In this document: positions 49,553 to 58,197 of the stretch, one piece after another | How the letters are laid out: every line of letters starts with the position of its first letter | How positions within the stretch are numbered: the stretch's first letter is position 1 | From: Campylobacter sp. CN_NE2 | GTDB lineage: Bacteria; Campylobacterota; Campylobacteria; Campylobacterales; Campylobacteraceae | Length of the DNA stretch: 64,000 nucleotides | Reading direction: 5' to 3' | Assembly (NCBI RefSeq): GCF_027797465.1 | Contig: NZ_CP115608.1 | Coordinates: forward strand, 744,001 to 808,000 | Made by a program: the position numbers and the translations under genes | The notes under the pieces: model-generated | Database searches by the model: none | The model's input: only the letters and a program-made list of their open reading frames with translations | What the model was told of the DNA's origin: nothing

Positions 49553-50153
49553 TTATTATACCTTTTAAATTTGAAATATTTTGCGAAATCGAATTTGGCT
49601 TATAAATCGCCTCCACAAGTGCGATAAAATCAGGCTTTAACTCTAAAATTTCGGCTAAATTTTTAGCATTTATACCACCGATAACGCAAAGCGGAATTTG
49701 TAAAATCTCTTTTGCTTTTATTATGATTTGCTCTTCGCAAAGTGGTGCGTTTGGTTTTGTATGACTTGATCTCATTGCGCCAAAACCGACATAACTAGCT
49801 CCATTATTTTGTGCGAATTTTGCCCGTTCTAAATCGCTATAACAAGTTACGCCGATGATTTTATCAGCCCCCAAAAATTCACGCACATTTTTTATTTCGC
49901 CGTCATCTTTGCCGATATGAACGCCATGCGCACCCAGTTTTTTTGCCATTTCCACATTGTCATTGATTATCAAATTTGCGTTAAAATCTTCGCAAAGTGA
50001 AATCAACGAAGCAATTATTTTTTCATCTTGAAACGCTGTTTTAGAACGATACTGCACGAATTTTACGCCACTATCTAAAATTTCACGCACTTGCGAAAAA
50101 ATGGTAGAAATTGGCGTTAGATTATCATCGGTTAATGCGTAAATTTGGCTCAT
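49539..50153 (-). CDS. thiE: thiamine phosphate synthase
   Basis: Couples HMP-diphosphate with thiazole phosphate to thiamine phosphate. The 204 residues show the canonical pattern: VKFVQYRSKTA (the QxRxK diphosphate loop), NLIINDNVEMAKKLGAHGVHIGKDD, VGFGAMRSSHTK and CVIGGINAKN. It is the true ThiE; the copy at 21789 is more divergent. It overlaps the nuclease-like gene by one base and uppP by 14, away from the other thiamine genes. Confidence 0.92.
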   Translation of the reverse strand: MSQIYALTDDNLTPISTIFSQVREILDSGVKFVQYRSKTAFQDEKIIASLISLCEDFNANLIINDNVEMAKKLGAHGVHIGKDDGEIKNVREFLGADKIIGVTCYSDLERAKFAQNNGASYVGFGAMRSSHTKPNAPLCEEQIIIKAKEILQIPLCVIGGINAKNLAEILELKPDFIALVEAIYKPNSISQNISNLKGIINERI

Positions 50154-50764
50154 TAATTTATTTCTATCTTTATTTTATTTTCATTTTTTTGTGGTGCTTG
50201 TGGCGTTTGTGCTTTTGGCTCTTCTTTTATCTCTTCTTTTTTCTTGGAATTTGGAATTTCACCCAAAATGCACTCTGTAACGCTTTCAAATTTAGCACTA
50301 AACATACCTTTTTTGTTTTTAACAGCATCTTCGTAAGCTTCGTGCAAAAGTTTGTGAGCGTTTTTGCTTGGCACGGCAAAGCCCTCTTTGACTAGCACTA
50401 AGCGAAAATTCTTTTTATCGGTGCTAATGTCACAACCAAAATGATCTTTGCTTTTTGAAGAGTTAATTTTTATGAAATAATTTCGCCCCGGCTGCAAAAT
50501 TCGCTCAACCGCACTTTTATGCTCTTTTTCAAATTTTTCAAGCTCTTTTTTATCACTTATACAACTTGGCTTATTTCGTATAGAAATAACGCTTAAATCG
50601 CTAAATTCACAAGCGATTTCTCTTATAGGATTGATTTTAAAGGCAAAATATCTGTCGTCAAAAAATTTCGTAAATTGCATAACTTTTTGCAAATTTTTAT
50701 CGTTTGAAGCACCAAAAGTAGCTCCCAAAAAAATCGCAAAAAATAAAAAAACAAATTTTTTCAT
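50153..50764 (-). CDS. secreted staphylococcal-nuclease-like protein
   Basis: 203 residues from ATG 50762-50764 (AAAGGAAATTTT site; an ATG 27 bases earlier lacks one). Signal peptide KKFVFLFFAIFLGATFG, then a region resembling the SNase fold (KDHFGCDISTDKKNFRLVLVKEGFAVP...AYEDAVKNKKGMFSAKF). The usual DRYGR / catalytic Arg-Glu-Arg set is not clearly kept. The C-terminus is a charged tail (KKKEEIKEEPKAQTPQAPQ). It could be an active secreted nuclease, as known in Campylobacter, or a degenerate member. Confidence 0.65.
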   Translation of the reverse strand: MKKFVFLFFAIFLGATFGASNDKNLQKVMQFTKFFDDRYFAFKINPIREIACEFSDLSVISIRNKPSCISDKKELEKFEKEHKSAVERILQPGRNYFIKINSSKSKDHFGCDISTDKKNFRLVLVKEGFAVPSKNAHKLLHEAYEDAVKNKKGMFSAKFESVTECILGEIPNSKKKEEIKEEPKAQTPQAPQKNENKIKIEIN

Positions 50765-50828
50765 AAAAATTTCCTTTAAAAAATGCGTCAAATTCGGTCA
50801 AATTTGACCAAATTTAACGCAAAAAAGA

Positions 50829-51551
50829 TTATTTCAAATTATATTTTTCCAAAAGTTTATCGTAAGTGCCGTCTTTTTTGACTTCTTCAAGTGCGGCATT
50901 AAATTTAGCGATGACTTCTGGGTATTTGCCTTTATCAAACGCAAATGAAAAGCCTTCGCTGCCGTCTGGTTCAGTAAAAAACTCAGCCAAATCATCGTTT
51001 TGTTTTAGGTATTCATAGCCCACAGACGAATCAACGCAAATCGCATCGACTTTGCTATTTTTAAGCGACATAAACAAAATCGTCATATTTTCATTTGTCG
51101 TAACATCTAAGCCTTGATCCCTAACTGCGGCTTCTTGAACCGTGCCAAGCTGAGCGGCGACCTTTTTGCCTTTTAGATCGTCTTTTGAATTTATGCTAGA
51201 ATCAGCTTTTCTTTTCACATATAAATTCTCTGTCGAATAGTAAGCGTCGGTAAAATCAACCGCATTTCTGCGTTCATCAGTCGCACTCATAGCAGAAGCG
51301 ATAAAGTCGATTTTGCCTGATTTTAACGCAGGAATTAGCCCGTCAAAACTCATATTTAAAATCTCGTATTTTACTTCGGCTCTTTTTGCTAATTCAGCAA
51401 CTAACTCCATATCAAAGCCCGTAATAGTCGTATTTTCATCGACAAATTCAAACGGCGGATACTCGGCATTTGTGCCAAGAACTAAAACATCTTTTGCGTT
51501 TGCAATGCCAAACATTAAAGCAGTCGCAAGTAGAAATTTAAAAAATTTCAT
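50829..51551 (-). CDS. polar amino-acid ABC transporter, substrate-binding protein
   Basis: 240-residue periplasmic binding protein (SBP family 3): signal peptide KFFKFLLATALMFGIANA, then LGTNAEYPPFEFVDENTTITGFDMELVAELAKR, FDGLIPALKSGKIDFIASAMS, the Arg-containing DERRNAVDFTDAYY and GKKVAAQLGTVQE. Family members bind Arg, Gln, His or Cys; the Arg and Asp of the ligand site are present, but the specificity cannot be told. The last gene of a permease-ATPase-SBP set. No lipobox, so it is a soluble protein. Confidence 0.9.
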   Translation of the reverse strand: MKFFKFLLATALMFGIANAKDVLVLGTNAEYPPFEFVDENTTITGFDMELVAELAKRAEVKYEILNMSFDGLIPALKSGKIDFIASAMSATDERRNAVDFTDAYYSTENLYVKRKADSSINSKDDLKGKKVAAQLGTVQEAAVRDQGLDVTTNENMTILFMSLKNSKVDAICVDSSVGYEYLKQNDDLAEFFTEPDGSEGFSFAFDKGKYPEVIAKFNAALEEVKKDGTYDKLLEKYNLK

Positions 51552-51564
51552 TTTTTTCTCCTTA

Positions 51565-52293
51565 TCAATGGTTTAAAACCTTATTTAAAAACTCTTTTAA
51601 TCTCTCATTTTTTGGTTGGCTAAATACCGAATTTGGCGTATCATCGACGGTTATTTTACCGCCGTCCATAAAGAAAATTCGATTTGCCACATTTTTTGCA
51701 AATCCCATTTCATGGGTAACAACTAGCATTGTAATGCCTTCTTTTGCCACCTCTTTCATAATGCCAAGCACTTCGCCTATCATCTCAGGGTCCAATGCAG
51801 AAGTCGGCTCGTCAAATAAAATCACTTCCGGATTCATCGCTAATGCCCTTGCAATAGCTATTCTTTGCTTTTGACCACCTGAAAGCTTGTGCGGAAAGGC
51901 ATCGATTTTATCAAGTAATCCAACTTTTTTTAATAAAACTTTTGCATTTTCTACGGCTTCTTCTTTGCTGCAAAGTCCCGTTTTTACGGGCGCTAGAATT
52001 AAATTATCCAAAACGCTTTTATTTGCAAAAAGATTAAAATGCTGAAAAACCATGCTGACTTTTTGGCGAATTTTGTTTATATCAACGCCCTTTTGTAAAA
52101 TATCTTTTCCGTCAATCTTAATAGTCCCGCCGCTTGGAGTTTCAAGCAAATTTAAACATCTTAAAAATGTGCTTTTTCCGCCACCGCTTGGACCTATGAT
52201 TGCGACAATATCGCCTTTATTAACCTTAACCGAAATGTCGTTTAAAACCTGCAAATCTCCGTAAAATTTGGTTAAATTTGAAACTTCAATCAT
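51565..52293 (-). CDS. polar amino-acid ABC transporter, ATP-binding protein
   Basis: 242 residues of the GlnQ/ArtP type: Walker [10 protein letters not shown] (about 34), Q-loop [15 protein letters not shown], signature [15 protein letters not shown], Walker [16 protein letters not shown] and the switch His (THEMGFA). It overlaps the permease gene by eight bases and precedes the binding protein by 13 bases. It powers uptake of the ligand of the SBP at 50829. Confidence 0.93.
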   Translation of the reverse strand: MIEVSNLTKFYGDLQVLNDISVKVNKGDIVAIIGPSGGGKSTFLRCLNLLETPSGGTIKIDGKDILQKGVDINKIRQKVSMVFQHFNLFANKSVLDNLILAPVKTGLCSKEEAVENAKVLLKKVGLLDKIDAFPHKLSGGQKQRIAIARALAMNPEVILFDEPTSALDPEMIGEVLGIMKEVAKEGITMLVVTHEMGFAKNVANRIFFMDGGKITVDDTPNSVFSQPKNERLKEFLNKVLNH

Positions 52294-53017
52294 GTCTATT
52301 TAGCCTTTTTTCTAGCAATTTTGCCAAAAGCGAAAAGAATTTTACACTAGCATAGTAAATGACTGCTGCAAAAAGTATCGGCTGAACAGAATACATCGTA
52401 GCTTGCAAACTTTTTGAAAACTGCGTAACATCGATAATGGCAACCATACCCACAACCGAAGTTTCTTTAAAAAGCACGATAAATTCGTTTGCCAAAGCAG
52501 GTAAGATATTTTTTATCGCTTGTGGAAAAACGATTTCCTTCATCGAAGTTTTATAATCCAACCCCATAGCTCTTGCTGCTTCCATTTGTCCGTTATCTAC
52601 GCTGTTTATTCCGCTTCGCACGATTTCGGCGACATAGGCTGAGCTATTTAAGCCAAGTGCGAAAATGGCGGCTATGACATTGTTTTGCCAAGTCGCAAAA
52701 ATAACAAAAACAAAAATCATAAGTTGTATGACTATCGGCGTTCCGCGGATTATGTCGATATATTCGTCGATGATGAAATTTAGCGGTTTTATGCCTAAAA
52801 ATTTGATAAATGCCAAAATAAAACCCAAAATAATGCCGATTAAAACACCGCCCAAAGTCAGCGTCAAAGTAGTTCCGTAAGCCTTGACATAAGCTATTTT
52901 ACGAGCATCATTTAAATTTTCAGGGTAAGTAAAATAAAGCCCAACGCAGATGATAACAATGAAAACAAGAACTTTTAAAACCTTTTCGTTCAATTTTTCA
53001 ACCTTAAATTTAATCAA
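52286..53017 (-). CDS. polar amino-acid ABC transporter, permease
   Basis: 243 residues, five to six helices, of the His/Glu/Gln/Arg/opine permease type. The EAA loop is [42 protein letters not shown]. The N-terminal ending [20 protein letters not shown] is also typical. A single permease, which would act as a homodimer. Upstream lies the divergent gap with repeat copy B and then putP. Confidence 0.92.
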   Translation of the reverse strand: MIKFKVEKLNEKVLKVLVFIVIICVGLYFTYPENLNDARKIAYVKAYGTTLTLTLGGVLIGIILGFILAFIKFLGIKPLNFIIDEYIDIIRGTPIVIQLMIFVFVIFATWQNNVIAAIFALGLNSSAYVAEIVRSGINSVDNGQMEAARAMGLDYKTSMKEIVFPQAIKNILPALANEFIVLFKETSVVGMVAIIDVTQFSKSLQATMYSVQPILFAAVIYYASVKFFSLLAKLLEKRLNRHD

Positions 53018-53054
53018 GCTAAAAGAATACTAAATTTTTAATATCATTTCGCTT

Positions 53055-53207
53055 AAAAATTTGCAAAGCAAATTTTTACATAAAAAAATTCGCAAATTCA
53101 AAAAGCATTGAAATGCTTTTTGAATTTGCCACTTCTAGCGTGCAGGGTATGGGGGTTGTTAAGGGGGAAAGGGGCGCTTCGCAAGTCAGCCCCTTTCCCC
53201 CTTAAAA
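53055..53207. repeat. GGGGGAA-stem structured repeat, copy B
   Basis: Same order as copy A: AAAAATTTGC/GCAAATTTTT (53055-53077); GCAAATTCAAAAAGCAT (53092-53108) with exact partner 53113-53129; CACTTCTAGCGTGCAGGG; then TTAAGGGGGAAAGGGGC (53159-53175) with exact partner 53189-53205, loop GCTTCGCAAGTCA. All three stems are perfect although bases differ from copy A. It fills the gap between divergent permease and putP, where promoters must also lie. Confidence 0.75.
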
Positions 53208-53339
53208 GAAAAAAATTAAATTTATAAACATTTTGCGTTTCTATGAATATAGTTTTTTCATAAAATTCACAAAGTCAAATTTTATATCTTTTAGTGTAAA
53301 ATAGCGAGTTTATTTTTTAAATTTACAAAAGGAATTTTT

Positions 53340-54836
53340 ATGAGTGTTTGGACATATATTGCCATTGCTATGTATTTTTTGTTTTTGATTTTTGTGGGGC
53401 GTTATTATTACAATAAAAACGCAAATATGAGCGAGTATTTACTTGATAATCGTCGCTTAAATCCGCTTGTAACGGCACTTTCAGCAGGAGCTAGTGATAT
53501 GAGTGGCTGGATGCTACTTGGGCTTCCTGGTGCGCTTTATGCAACCGGAATTTGTAGCATTTGGATAGCCATTGGGCTTAGTATCGGTGCGTGGTGCAAC
53601 TACAAATTTTTAGCAAAAAGGCTTCGAATTTACACAGAAGTTGCGAGTGATAGTATCACAATACCTGATTTCCTAGAAAATCGTTTTAAAGACAAAACCA
53701 AAGCCCTACGCATAATCTCAGGGCTTTTGATTATGATTTTTTTCACGCTTTATGTTTCAAGCGGTATCATCGCAGGGGGCAAAACATTTGAGAGCTTTTT
53801 TGGGCTAAGCTTTACCACAGGGGCAATTGCGACCATTTGTATCGTTGTTTTTTACACATTTTTTGGCGGTTTTAAAGCCGTTTGTATAACAGATGCTTTT
53901 CAAGGAACGCTAATGTTTTTAGTTCTTGTGCTAATACCGATTTCTGCGTATTTAGCGCTTGATATTCCTACTGGTAGCTCGTTTGTGGCTGAAATGTCTA
54001 AATTTAGCGACCACCACTTCGACCTTTTTTATAACCAAAGCTTTTTAGGCATTTTAGGGCTTATGGCGTGGGGTTTGGGCTACTTTGGTCAGCCACATAT
54101 CATCGTGCGTTTTATGGCGATTCGCAGTTCAAAAGAGCTAGATCAGGCTAGACGAATCGGCATTTCGTGGATGGTTTTAGGGCTTGTTGGCGCTGTGGCA
54201 AGTGGTATGATAGGGTATTTATATTTTAACCAAAAAGGAATTCCGTTAAGCGACCCTGAAAAAGTATTTTTGGAGCTTGGTAAAATTTTCTTTCACCCGT
54301 TTGTCGTTGGCGTGATTATTTCGGCTGTTTTGGCTGCCATTATGAGCACCATTTCAAGCCAACTTTTAGTAAGTGCAAGTTCAGTTACAAAAGACTTTAT
54401 TTTCGCATTTTACAAAAAAGAAGTTAGCCCTAGCACACAAGCCCTTTCTAGCCGTTTGGCTGTCGTCGTCGTGGCGATCGTGGCTAGTTTTTTAGCTTTT
54501 ATGTCAAATGATACCATTTTAAATGTCGTCGGAAACGCTTGGGCTGGGTTTGGTGCGAGTTTTGGAGCTGTGCTTTTATTTAGTTTGTATTCAAAAAATA
54601 TGAGCGCACTTTCTGCACTTATCGGTATGCTAGTGGGCGGAATAACCGTCATCGTGTGGATTTTATCAGGGCTTTCAAGCGTAGTTTATGAACTGCTTCC
54701 GGGATTTGTTTTCTCAGCCGTTGCGATTTTGCTAGTAAATCGCTACAACGCAGTTTTAAACAAAATGGCAGACGAGCCAAATTCGCAAGTCATAAGTGCC
54801 GAATTTGATAAAATGGAAAAACGAAATAACGAATAA
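53340..54836 (+). CDS. putP: sodium/proline symporter
   Basis: 498-residue transporter of the solute:sodium symporter family, about 13 helices. The N-terminal VWTYIAIAMYFLFLIFVGRYYYNKNANMSEYLLDNRRLNPLVTALSAGASDMSGWMLLGLPGALYATG is PutP-like, with the sodium-site Ser-Gly region (ASDMSGW) and the later GYFGQPHIIVRFMAIRSSKEL. Proline is a major carbon source for Campylobacter. AAAGGAATTTTT precedes the ATG. No putA lies in the window. Confidence 0.93.
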   Translation: MSVWTYIAIAMYFLFLIFVGRYYYNKNANMSEYLLDNRRLNPLVTALSAGASDMSGWMLLGLPGALYATGICSIWIAIGLSIGAWCNYKFLAKRLRIYTEVASDSITIPDFLENRFKDKTKALRIISGLLIMIFFTLYVSSGIIAGGKTFESFFGLSFTTGAIATICIVVFYTFFGGFKAVCITDAFQGTLMFLVLVLIPISAYLALDIPTGSSFVAEMSKFSDHHFDLFYNQSFLGILGLMAWGLGYFGQPHIIVRFMAIRSSKELDQARRIGISWMVLGLVGAVASGMIGYLYFNQKGIPLSDPEKVFLELGKIFFHPFVVGVIISAVLAAIMSTISSQLLVSASSVTKDFIFAFYKKEVSPSTQALSSRLAVVVVAIVASFLAFMSNDTILNVVGNAWAGFGASFGAVLLFSLYSKNMSALSALIGMLVGGITVIVWILSGLSSVVYELLPGFVFSAVAILLVNRYNAVLNKMADEPNSQVISAEFDKMEKRNNE

Positions 54837-54851
54837 ATTTGGAGAAAAATT

Positions 54852-56201
54852 ATGGAAAATATCATCTGTCCGCATTGTGGCGAAAAATTTAGTCTAGATA
54901 ATGATAACGCTAATCGAATTTTTTCGCAACTGCGAGACGGCGCGTTTAAAGATGAGCTTCAAAGAAGATTAGAAATCGAAAAAGCGAATTTAAACGCCAT
55001 TTTCCAAGAAAAGCTAAATTCGCAAAAAACAAAGCTAAATAGCGAATTTAGCGAACAAATATCAAATTTAAAAAACGATTTGCAAATTTCGCAAAACCAA
55101 AATGCGAATTTGCAAACTCAAATGAATACAAATATCGAAAACGAAAAGCTAAAAATAACGCAACAAAACGCAAATGAAATCGCAAATCTAAGGCAAGAGA
55201 TTTCAAATTTGAAAAATAGATTATCAAACGAATTAAATTTAAAAAGCGTTGAAATTCAAAATGCAAGATTGCAAATTCAAAATGAACTAAATGCCGAATT
55301 TAGCGAAGAAAAAACTGCATTAAATGCCAAAATAGAAAGCTTGAAAAATGAAGTAAATTTAAAGCAAAACGAAGTTGATTTTTACAAAGATTTTAAAGCT
55401 AAACAAAGCATAAAACTTCTTGGCGAGAGCCTAGAACAGCATTGTTTGGTCGAATTTAACAAAGTAAGAAGTATGCTTCCGATGAGCGTTTATTTTGAAA
55501 AAGATAATGAAATAATCGACGGCACTAAGGGCGATTTTATCTACCGAGAGCTTGATGAAAGCGGCGTGGAAGTGATTTCGATTATGTTTGAGATGAAAAA
55601 TGAAGCTGATTTAAGCGCAAATAAAAAGAAAAATGAAGATTTTTTGGATAAGCTTGATAAAGATAGAAAAAAGAAAAACTGCGAATTTGCGGTTTTGGTT
55701 AGTGTGCTAGAACCTGATAATGAGTATTATAACGCAGGAATCGTCGATATTTCGCATAGATATGAAAAAATGTTTGTTATTCGTCCGCAGTTTTTTATAC
55801 CGCTTATTAGCATTTTACGAAATGCGAATTTAACGAGCTTTGCAGCCAAAAAAGCATTAGAATTTGAAAAAAATAGAAATATCGACATTACAAATTTTGA
55901 AGAAAAACTTATCAAATTTAGAGATAGTTTTGCCAAAAACTGCGACAATGCAGCAAAAAATTTCGACGGGGCTATCGAAGAAATCGACAAAGCCATAAAA
56001 AATTTGCAAGATACAAAAGAGAGATTAATCAAGTCGATGAAATGGCTAGATACCGCAAATAGGAAATCTAGCGAAGATTTGACAATCAAAAAACTAACGC
56101 ATAAAAATCCTACGATGAAAAAGGCATTTGCCGAGCTAAATTCAAACGAGCAAAATTCGCAAAATTTGCTAGGATACGACCAAGAAAGCGAGAATTTGTA
56201 A
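54852..56201 (+). CDS. DUF2130 protein with long coiled coil
   Basis: 449 residues. A zinc-ribbon-like start (CPHCGEKF) is followed by a long coiled coil (about 35-175, rich in N, Q, K and L) and the DUF2130 domain (about 185-420; EFNKVRSMLPMSVYFEKDNEI, KGDFIYRELDESGVEVISIMFEMKNEAD, KKKNCEFAVLVSVLEPDNEYYNAGIVDISHRYEKMFVIRP). DUF2130 relates to PD-(D/E)xK-like folds; function unknown. It starts 15 bases after putP. Confidence 0.85.
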   Translation: MENIICPHCGEKFSLDNDNANRIFSQLRDGAFKDELQRRLEIEKANLNAIFQEKLNSQKTKLNSEFSEQISNLKNDLQISQNQNANLQTQMNTNIENEKLKITQQNANEIANLRQEISNLKNRLSNELNLKSVEIQNARLQIQNELNAEFSEEKTALNAKIESLKNEVNLKQNEVDFYKDFKAKQSIKLLGESLEQHCLVEFNKVRSMLPMSVYFEKDNEIIDGTKGDFIYRELDESGVEVISIMFEMKNEADLSANKKKNEDFLDKLDKDRKKKNCEFAVLVSVLEPDNEYYNAGIVDISHRYEKMFVIRPQFFIPLISILRNANLTSFAAKKALEFEKNRNIDITNFEEKLIKFRDSFAKNCDNAAKNFDGAIEEIDKAIKNLQDTKERLIKSMKWLDTANRKSSEDLTIKKLTHKNPTMKKAFAELNSNEQNSQNLLGYDQESENL

Positions 56202-56227
56202 TTTTTATATTGCAAATTTGTTTGATT

Positions 56228-56269
56228 TGTCATTGCGAGAATTTGCATAGCAAATTCGAAGCAATCGCC
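56228..56269 (-). repeat. ATTRC..GCRATGACA hairpin repeat, copy 2
   Basis: TGTCATTGCGA, then GAATTTGC (56239-56246) paired with GCAAATTC (56250-56257), then GAAGCAATCGCC. On the minus strand it matches the outer words of 5651-5692 but has another stem. Lies between the DUF2130 gene and a hypothetical gene. Confidence 0.6.
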
Positions 56270-56304
56270 AAAAATTAAATAACAAATTTGCAAAATCGCA
56301 AATT

Positions 56305-56354
56305 TAAATAAATTCGTATCATAGATAATCGATACGACCTGAATTTGAATTTGC
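56305..56354 (-). repeat. GGTCGTATC..GATACGA hairpin repeat, copy 2
   Basis: The minus strand reads GCAAATTCAAATTC, AGGTCGTATC, a 10-base loop, GATACGAATTTATTTAAA. Stem 56314-56320 with 56331-56337. The first part matches copy 1 (21687), the last part copy 3 (57291). Confidence 0.55.
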
Positions 56355-56407
56355 AAAAGAAATTTACTTTAAAGGATTGAAATTGAAAAATTTTGTAATT
56401 AAAGAGT

Positions 56408-57142
56408 ATGCAAATGGATAAATCGCCTTTGGAATTTATTGTATATTACTTAGCTTTGTTTGTTTTTCTCATTTTGATTAATTTGATATACAAAAAGAAA
56501 ATTAAATTTTCAAAAACAAATATGGAGAGATTTAATAAAATTAAAAATTCTGAAATTTATCAAAGATTTATTGGGAGAGCTTTACTTACAGGTAAAGCAA
56601 TAAGTTTTGTAAATATATTGTTGTATTTTTTTATATTTTATATATTATATACTACTTTTTTAACAGCAACACGCTATAAACCGTTGTCCGAAAACCAGTG
56701 GTATAAAACAGTTGGAATTGTAGATGGAATTTATAAATTAAATGATTTTGGTAAATATCGTAGCGGACCAATCATTACCATATTAACAGACAATAATAAA
56801 ACAATCAATTTTACTTTTAATAAAAAAAATGAAAAAATAAGAAGCCAATATTTAAAAGGTAAAAAAGTAACTATTTATTCTAAATTACCACCATATTATT
56901 CTGATACTTGGTTGATATTTGACACCGAAGCACACGCCAATAAAATAGCAGATGAAAGTGGAAATTTTATAGAGGGTTACGATGGCATGTATGATTATGA
57001 AAAAGCTATGAAAGAATATAAAGAAAAAATATCATACAAACCATTTTTAAAATGTCTATTTATATTACTACTAATATATTTTATAAATGGAAACAAAAAT
57101 TCTAATAAAAATCAAAATTCCCCGAATTTTAACGCATTTTAA
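56408..57142 (+). CDS. hypothetical membrane protein (DUF3592-like)
   Basis: 244 residues. Helices at about 10-28, 62-85 and 218-235 flank a soluble domain (100-190) that begins YKTVGIVDGIYKLNDFGKYRSGPIITILTDNNKTINFTFNKK, reminiscent of DUF3592-type domains, but I cannot confirm this. Two ATGs (56408 and 56414) are possible and neither has a strong ribosome site. Very AT-rich and next to a tRNA gene and repeats, which suggests an accessory gene. Confidence 0.6.
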   Translation: MQMDKSPLEFIVYYLALFVFLILINLIYKKKIKFSKTNMERFNKIKNSEIYQRFIGRALLTGKAISFVNILLYFFIFYILYTTFLTATRYKPLSENQWYKTVGIVDGIYKLNDFGKYRSGPIITILTDNNKTINFTFNKKNEKIRSQYLKGKKVTIYSKLPPYYSDTWLIFDTEAHANKIADESGNFIEGYDGMYDYEKAMKEYKEKISYKPFLKCLFILLLIYFINGNKNSNKNQNSPNFNAF

Positions 57143-57180
57143 GATTATTTAAGTAAAATTGTATTTCTTTTTTAACTTTC

Positions 57181-57257
57181 GGGCTCATAGCTCAGTTGGT
57201 TAGAGCATCCGGCTCATAACCGGATGGTCCCAGGTTCGAGTCCTGGTGAGCCCACCA
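57181..57257 (+). tRNA. tRNA-Met (CAT)
   Basis: 77 bases forming a complete cloverleaf: acceptor GGGCTCA/TGAGCCC, D-arm AGCTCAGTTGGTTAGAGC, anticodon stem CCGG with loop CTCATAA (anticodon CAT), T-arm CCAGGTTCGAGTCCTGG and an encoded CCA. The acceptor G1-C72 pair rules out the initiator type. It is elongator Met unless the C34 is changed to lysidine, when it would read AUA as Ile. CCA is repeated after the encoded 3' end (CCACCACCA), a possible recombination scar. Confidence 0.93.
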
Positions 57258-57290
57258 CCACGAATTTTAAAATCAAAACTTTTATTTTCA

Positions 57291-57330
57291 CAGGTCGTAT
57301 CCACAGATACGAATTTTATTTAAAATTTTG
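57291..57330 (+). repeat. GGTCGTATC..GATACGA hairpin repeat, copy 3
   Basis: AGGTCGTATC (stem 57295-57301), loop CACA, GATACGAATTTTATTTAAA (stem 57306-57312). It matches the reverse of copy 2 closely, including the AT-rich tail. It lies between the two tRNA genes. Confidence 0.55.
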
Positions 57331-57341
57331 TTTTGAAATGT

Positions 57342-57347
57342 TATAAT
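57342..57347 (+). promoter_or_regulatory. -10 box (TATAAT) of the tRNA-Glu-like gene
   Basis: Exact TATAAT preceded by TGT (extended -10 form), 12 bases before the first base of the tRNA-like gene, which suggests that it is transcribed independently of tRNA-Met. Confidence 0.6.
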
Positions 57348-57358
57348 TTCGCCTTTAT

Positions 57359-57435
57359 GAGCCTTTCGTCTAGTGGCCCAGGACGCTGTATCCTCAATGC
57401 AGAAACGCATCGTTCGAATCGTGCAAGGCTCGCCA
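57359..57435 (+). tRNA. tRNA-Glu-like gene with degenerate anticodon and T arms
   Basis: 77 bases resembling tRNA-Glu: acceptor GAGCCTT/AAGGCTC (7 bp, perfect), D-arm GTCTAGTGGCCCAGGAC, encoded GCCA end. The anticodon stem CTGTA/TGCAG carries the loop TCCTCAA, so the anticodon would be CTC, but position 33 is C instead of the nearly universal U. The T stem needs a bulged T (GCATCG against CGTGC). A perfect -10 box is present. Either a rare tRNA-Glu(CTC) or a decaying copy. Confidence 0.6.
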
Positions 57436-57459
57436 GTATCGCTAAGTCCAACGCAAATT

Positions 57460-58197
57460 CTACTCACAAAGCCCCTTTGGGGTAAGAAAATAAATTTTTT
57501 TCGCCACACTAGAAATAAATTCTTTATCGTGCGAAACGATGATTTGGCTAAGGTCAAGCCCTTTTAAAATCTTTGCCAAGTTTTCTTGCATTTTTTCATC
57601 AAGCCCCGTTGTAGGCTCATCTAGCAACAAAATTTGTGGCTCACAGACCAGCACTCCGGCAAGTGCGACAAGCTTTGCTTCGCCGCCAGAGAGATGAAAA
57701 ACGATTTTATCTTTTAAGTGCGAAATTCCCAAATTTTCAAGCACCGCAAGCGTTTTTTCATAAATTTCATCTTTGCTTAGAATTTCTCGTTTCAAAAAAT
57801 GATGCTCTCGTAAATGTTTGTCAAGTTCGCTTTCGATGCTAGAATTTTTTCGCTCTTTTTGCAGGGCTTCGTTTCGCGCAAACAACCCAAATGCGACATC
57901 GTCAAAGACTTTTGGGGCGATGAATTGCTCAAAGCTATTTTGAAATAAAAAGCCGATTTCTCGCCTAAATTTGGCAAATTCGCTTAAATTTGAAATTTTG
58001 TGATGAAAAATTTCGATCTCGCCGCCGTTTTTCTCACGCAAACCGCCTAAAATTTCAAGCATTGTGGTCTTGCCACAGCCGTTTGGTCCGATAATGGCGA
58101 CTTTTTGTTTATGCGAAAGCTCTAAATTTAAATTCTCAAAAAGCACCCTTTCGCCCATTTTAGCGCAAAGATTGGTTATTTTTAGGTTGCAACTCAA
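57460..58197 (-). CDS. nikO: nickel ECF transporter ATPase NikO
   Basis: 245-residue CbiO/NikO-type ATPase: Walker A GPNGCGKTT (about 36), Q-loop FLFQNSFEQFIAPKVFDDVAFGL (typical of ECF importers), signature LSGGEAKLVALAGVL, Walker B ILLLDEPTTGLD and switch SHDKEF. Energises the module with NikQ, NikM, NikL and NikK. It is slightly shorter than usual and ends 24 bases from the tRNA-like gene on the other strand. The nikQ stop overlaps its start by four bases. Confidence 0.88.
   Translation of the reverse strand: MSCNLKITNLCAKMGERVLFENLNLELSHKQKVAIIGPNGCGKTTMLEILGGLREKNGGEIEIFHHKISNLSEFAKFRREIGFLFQNSFEQFIAPKVFDDVAFGLFARNEALQKERKNSSIESELDKHLREHHFLKREILSKDEIYEKTLAVLENLGISHLKDKIVFHLSGGEAKLVALAGVLVCEPQILLLDEPTTGLDEKMQENLAKILKGLDLSQIIVSHDKEFISSVAKKIYFLTPKGLCE

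Noticed and set aside
55727-56356. 209-residue frame opposite the DUF2130 gene
   Set aside because: It is antisense to a well-supported coding region and its hydrophobic composition is the mirror of that gene's K/N/E-rich codons.
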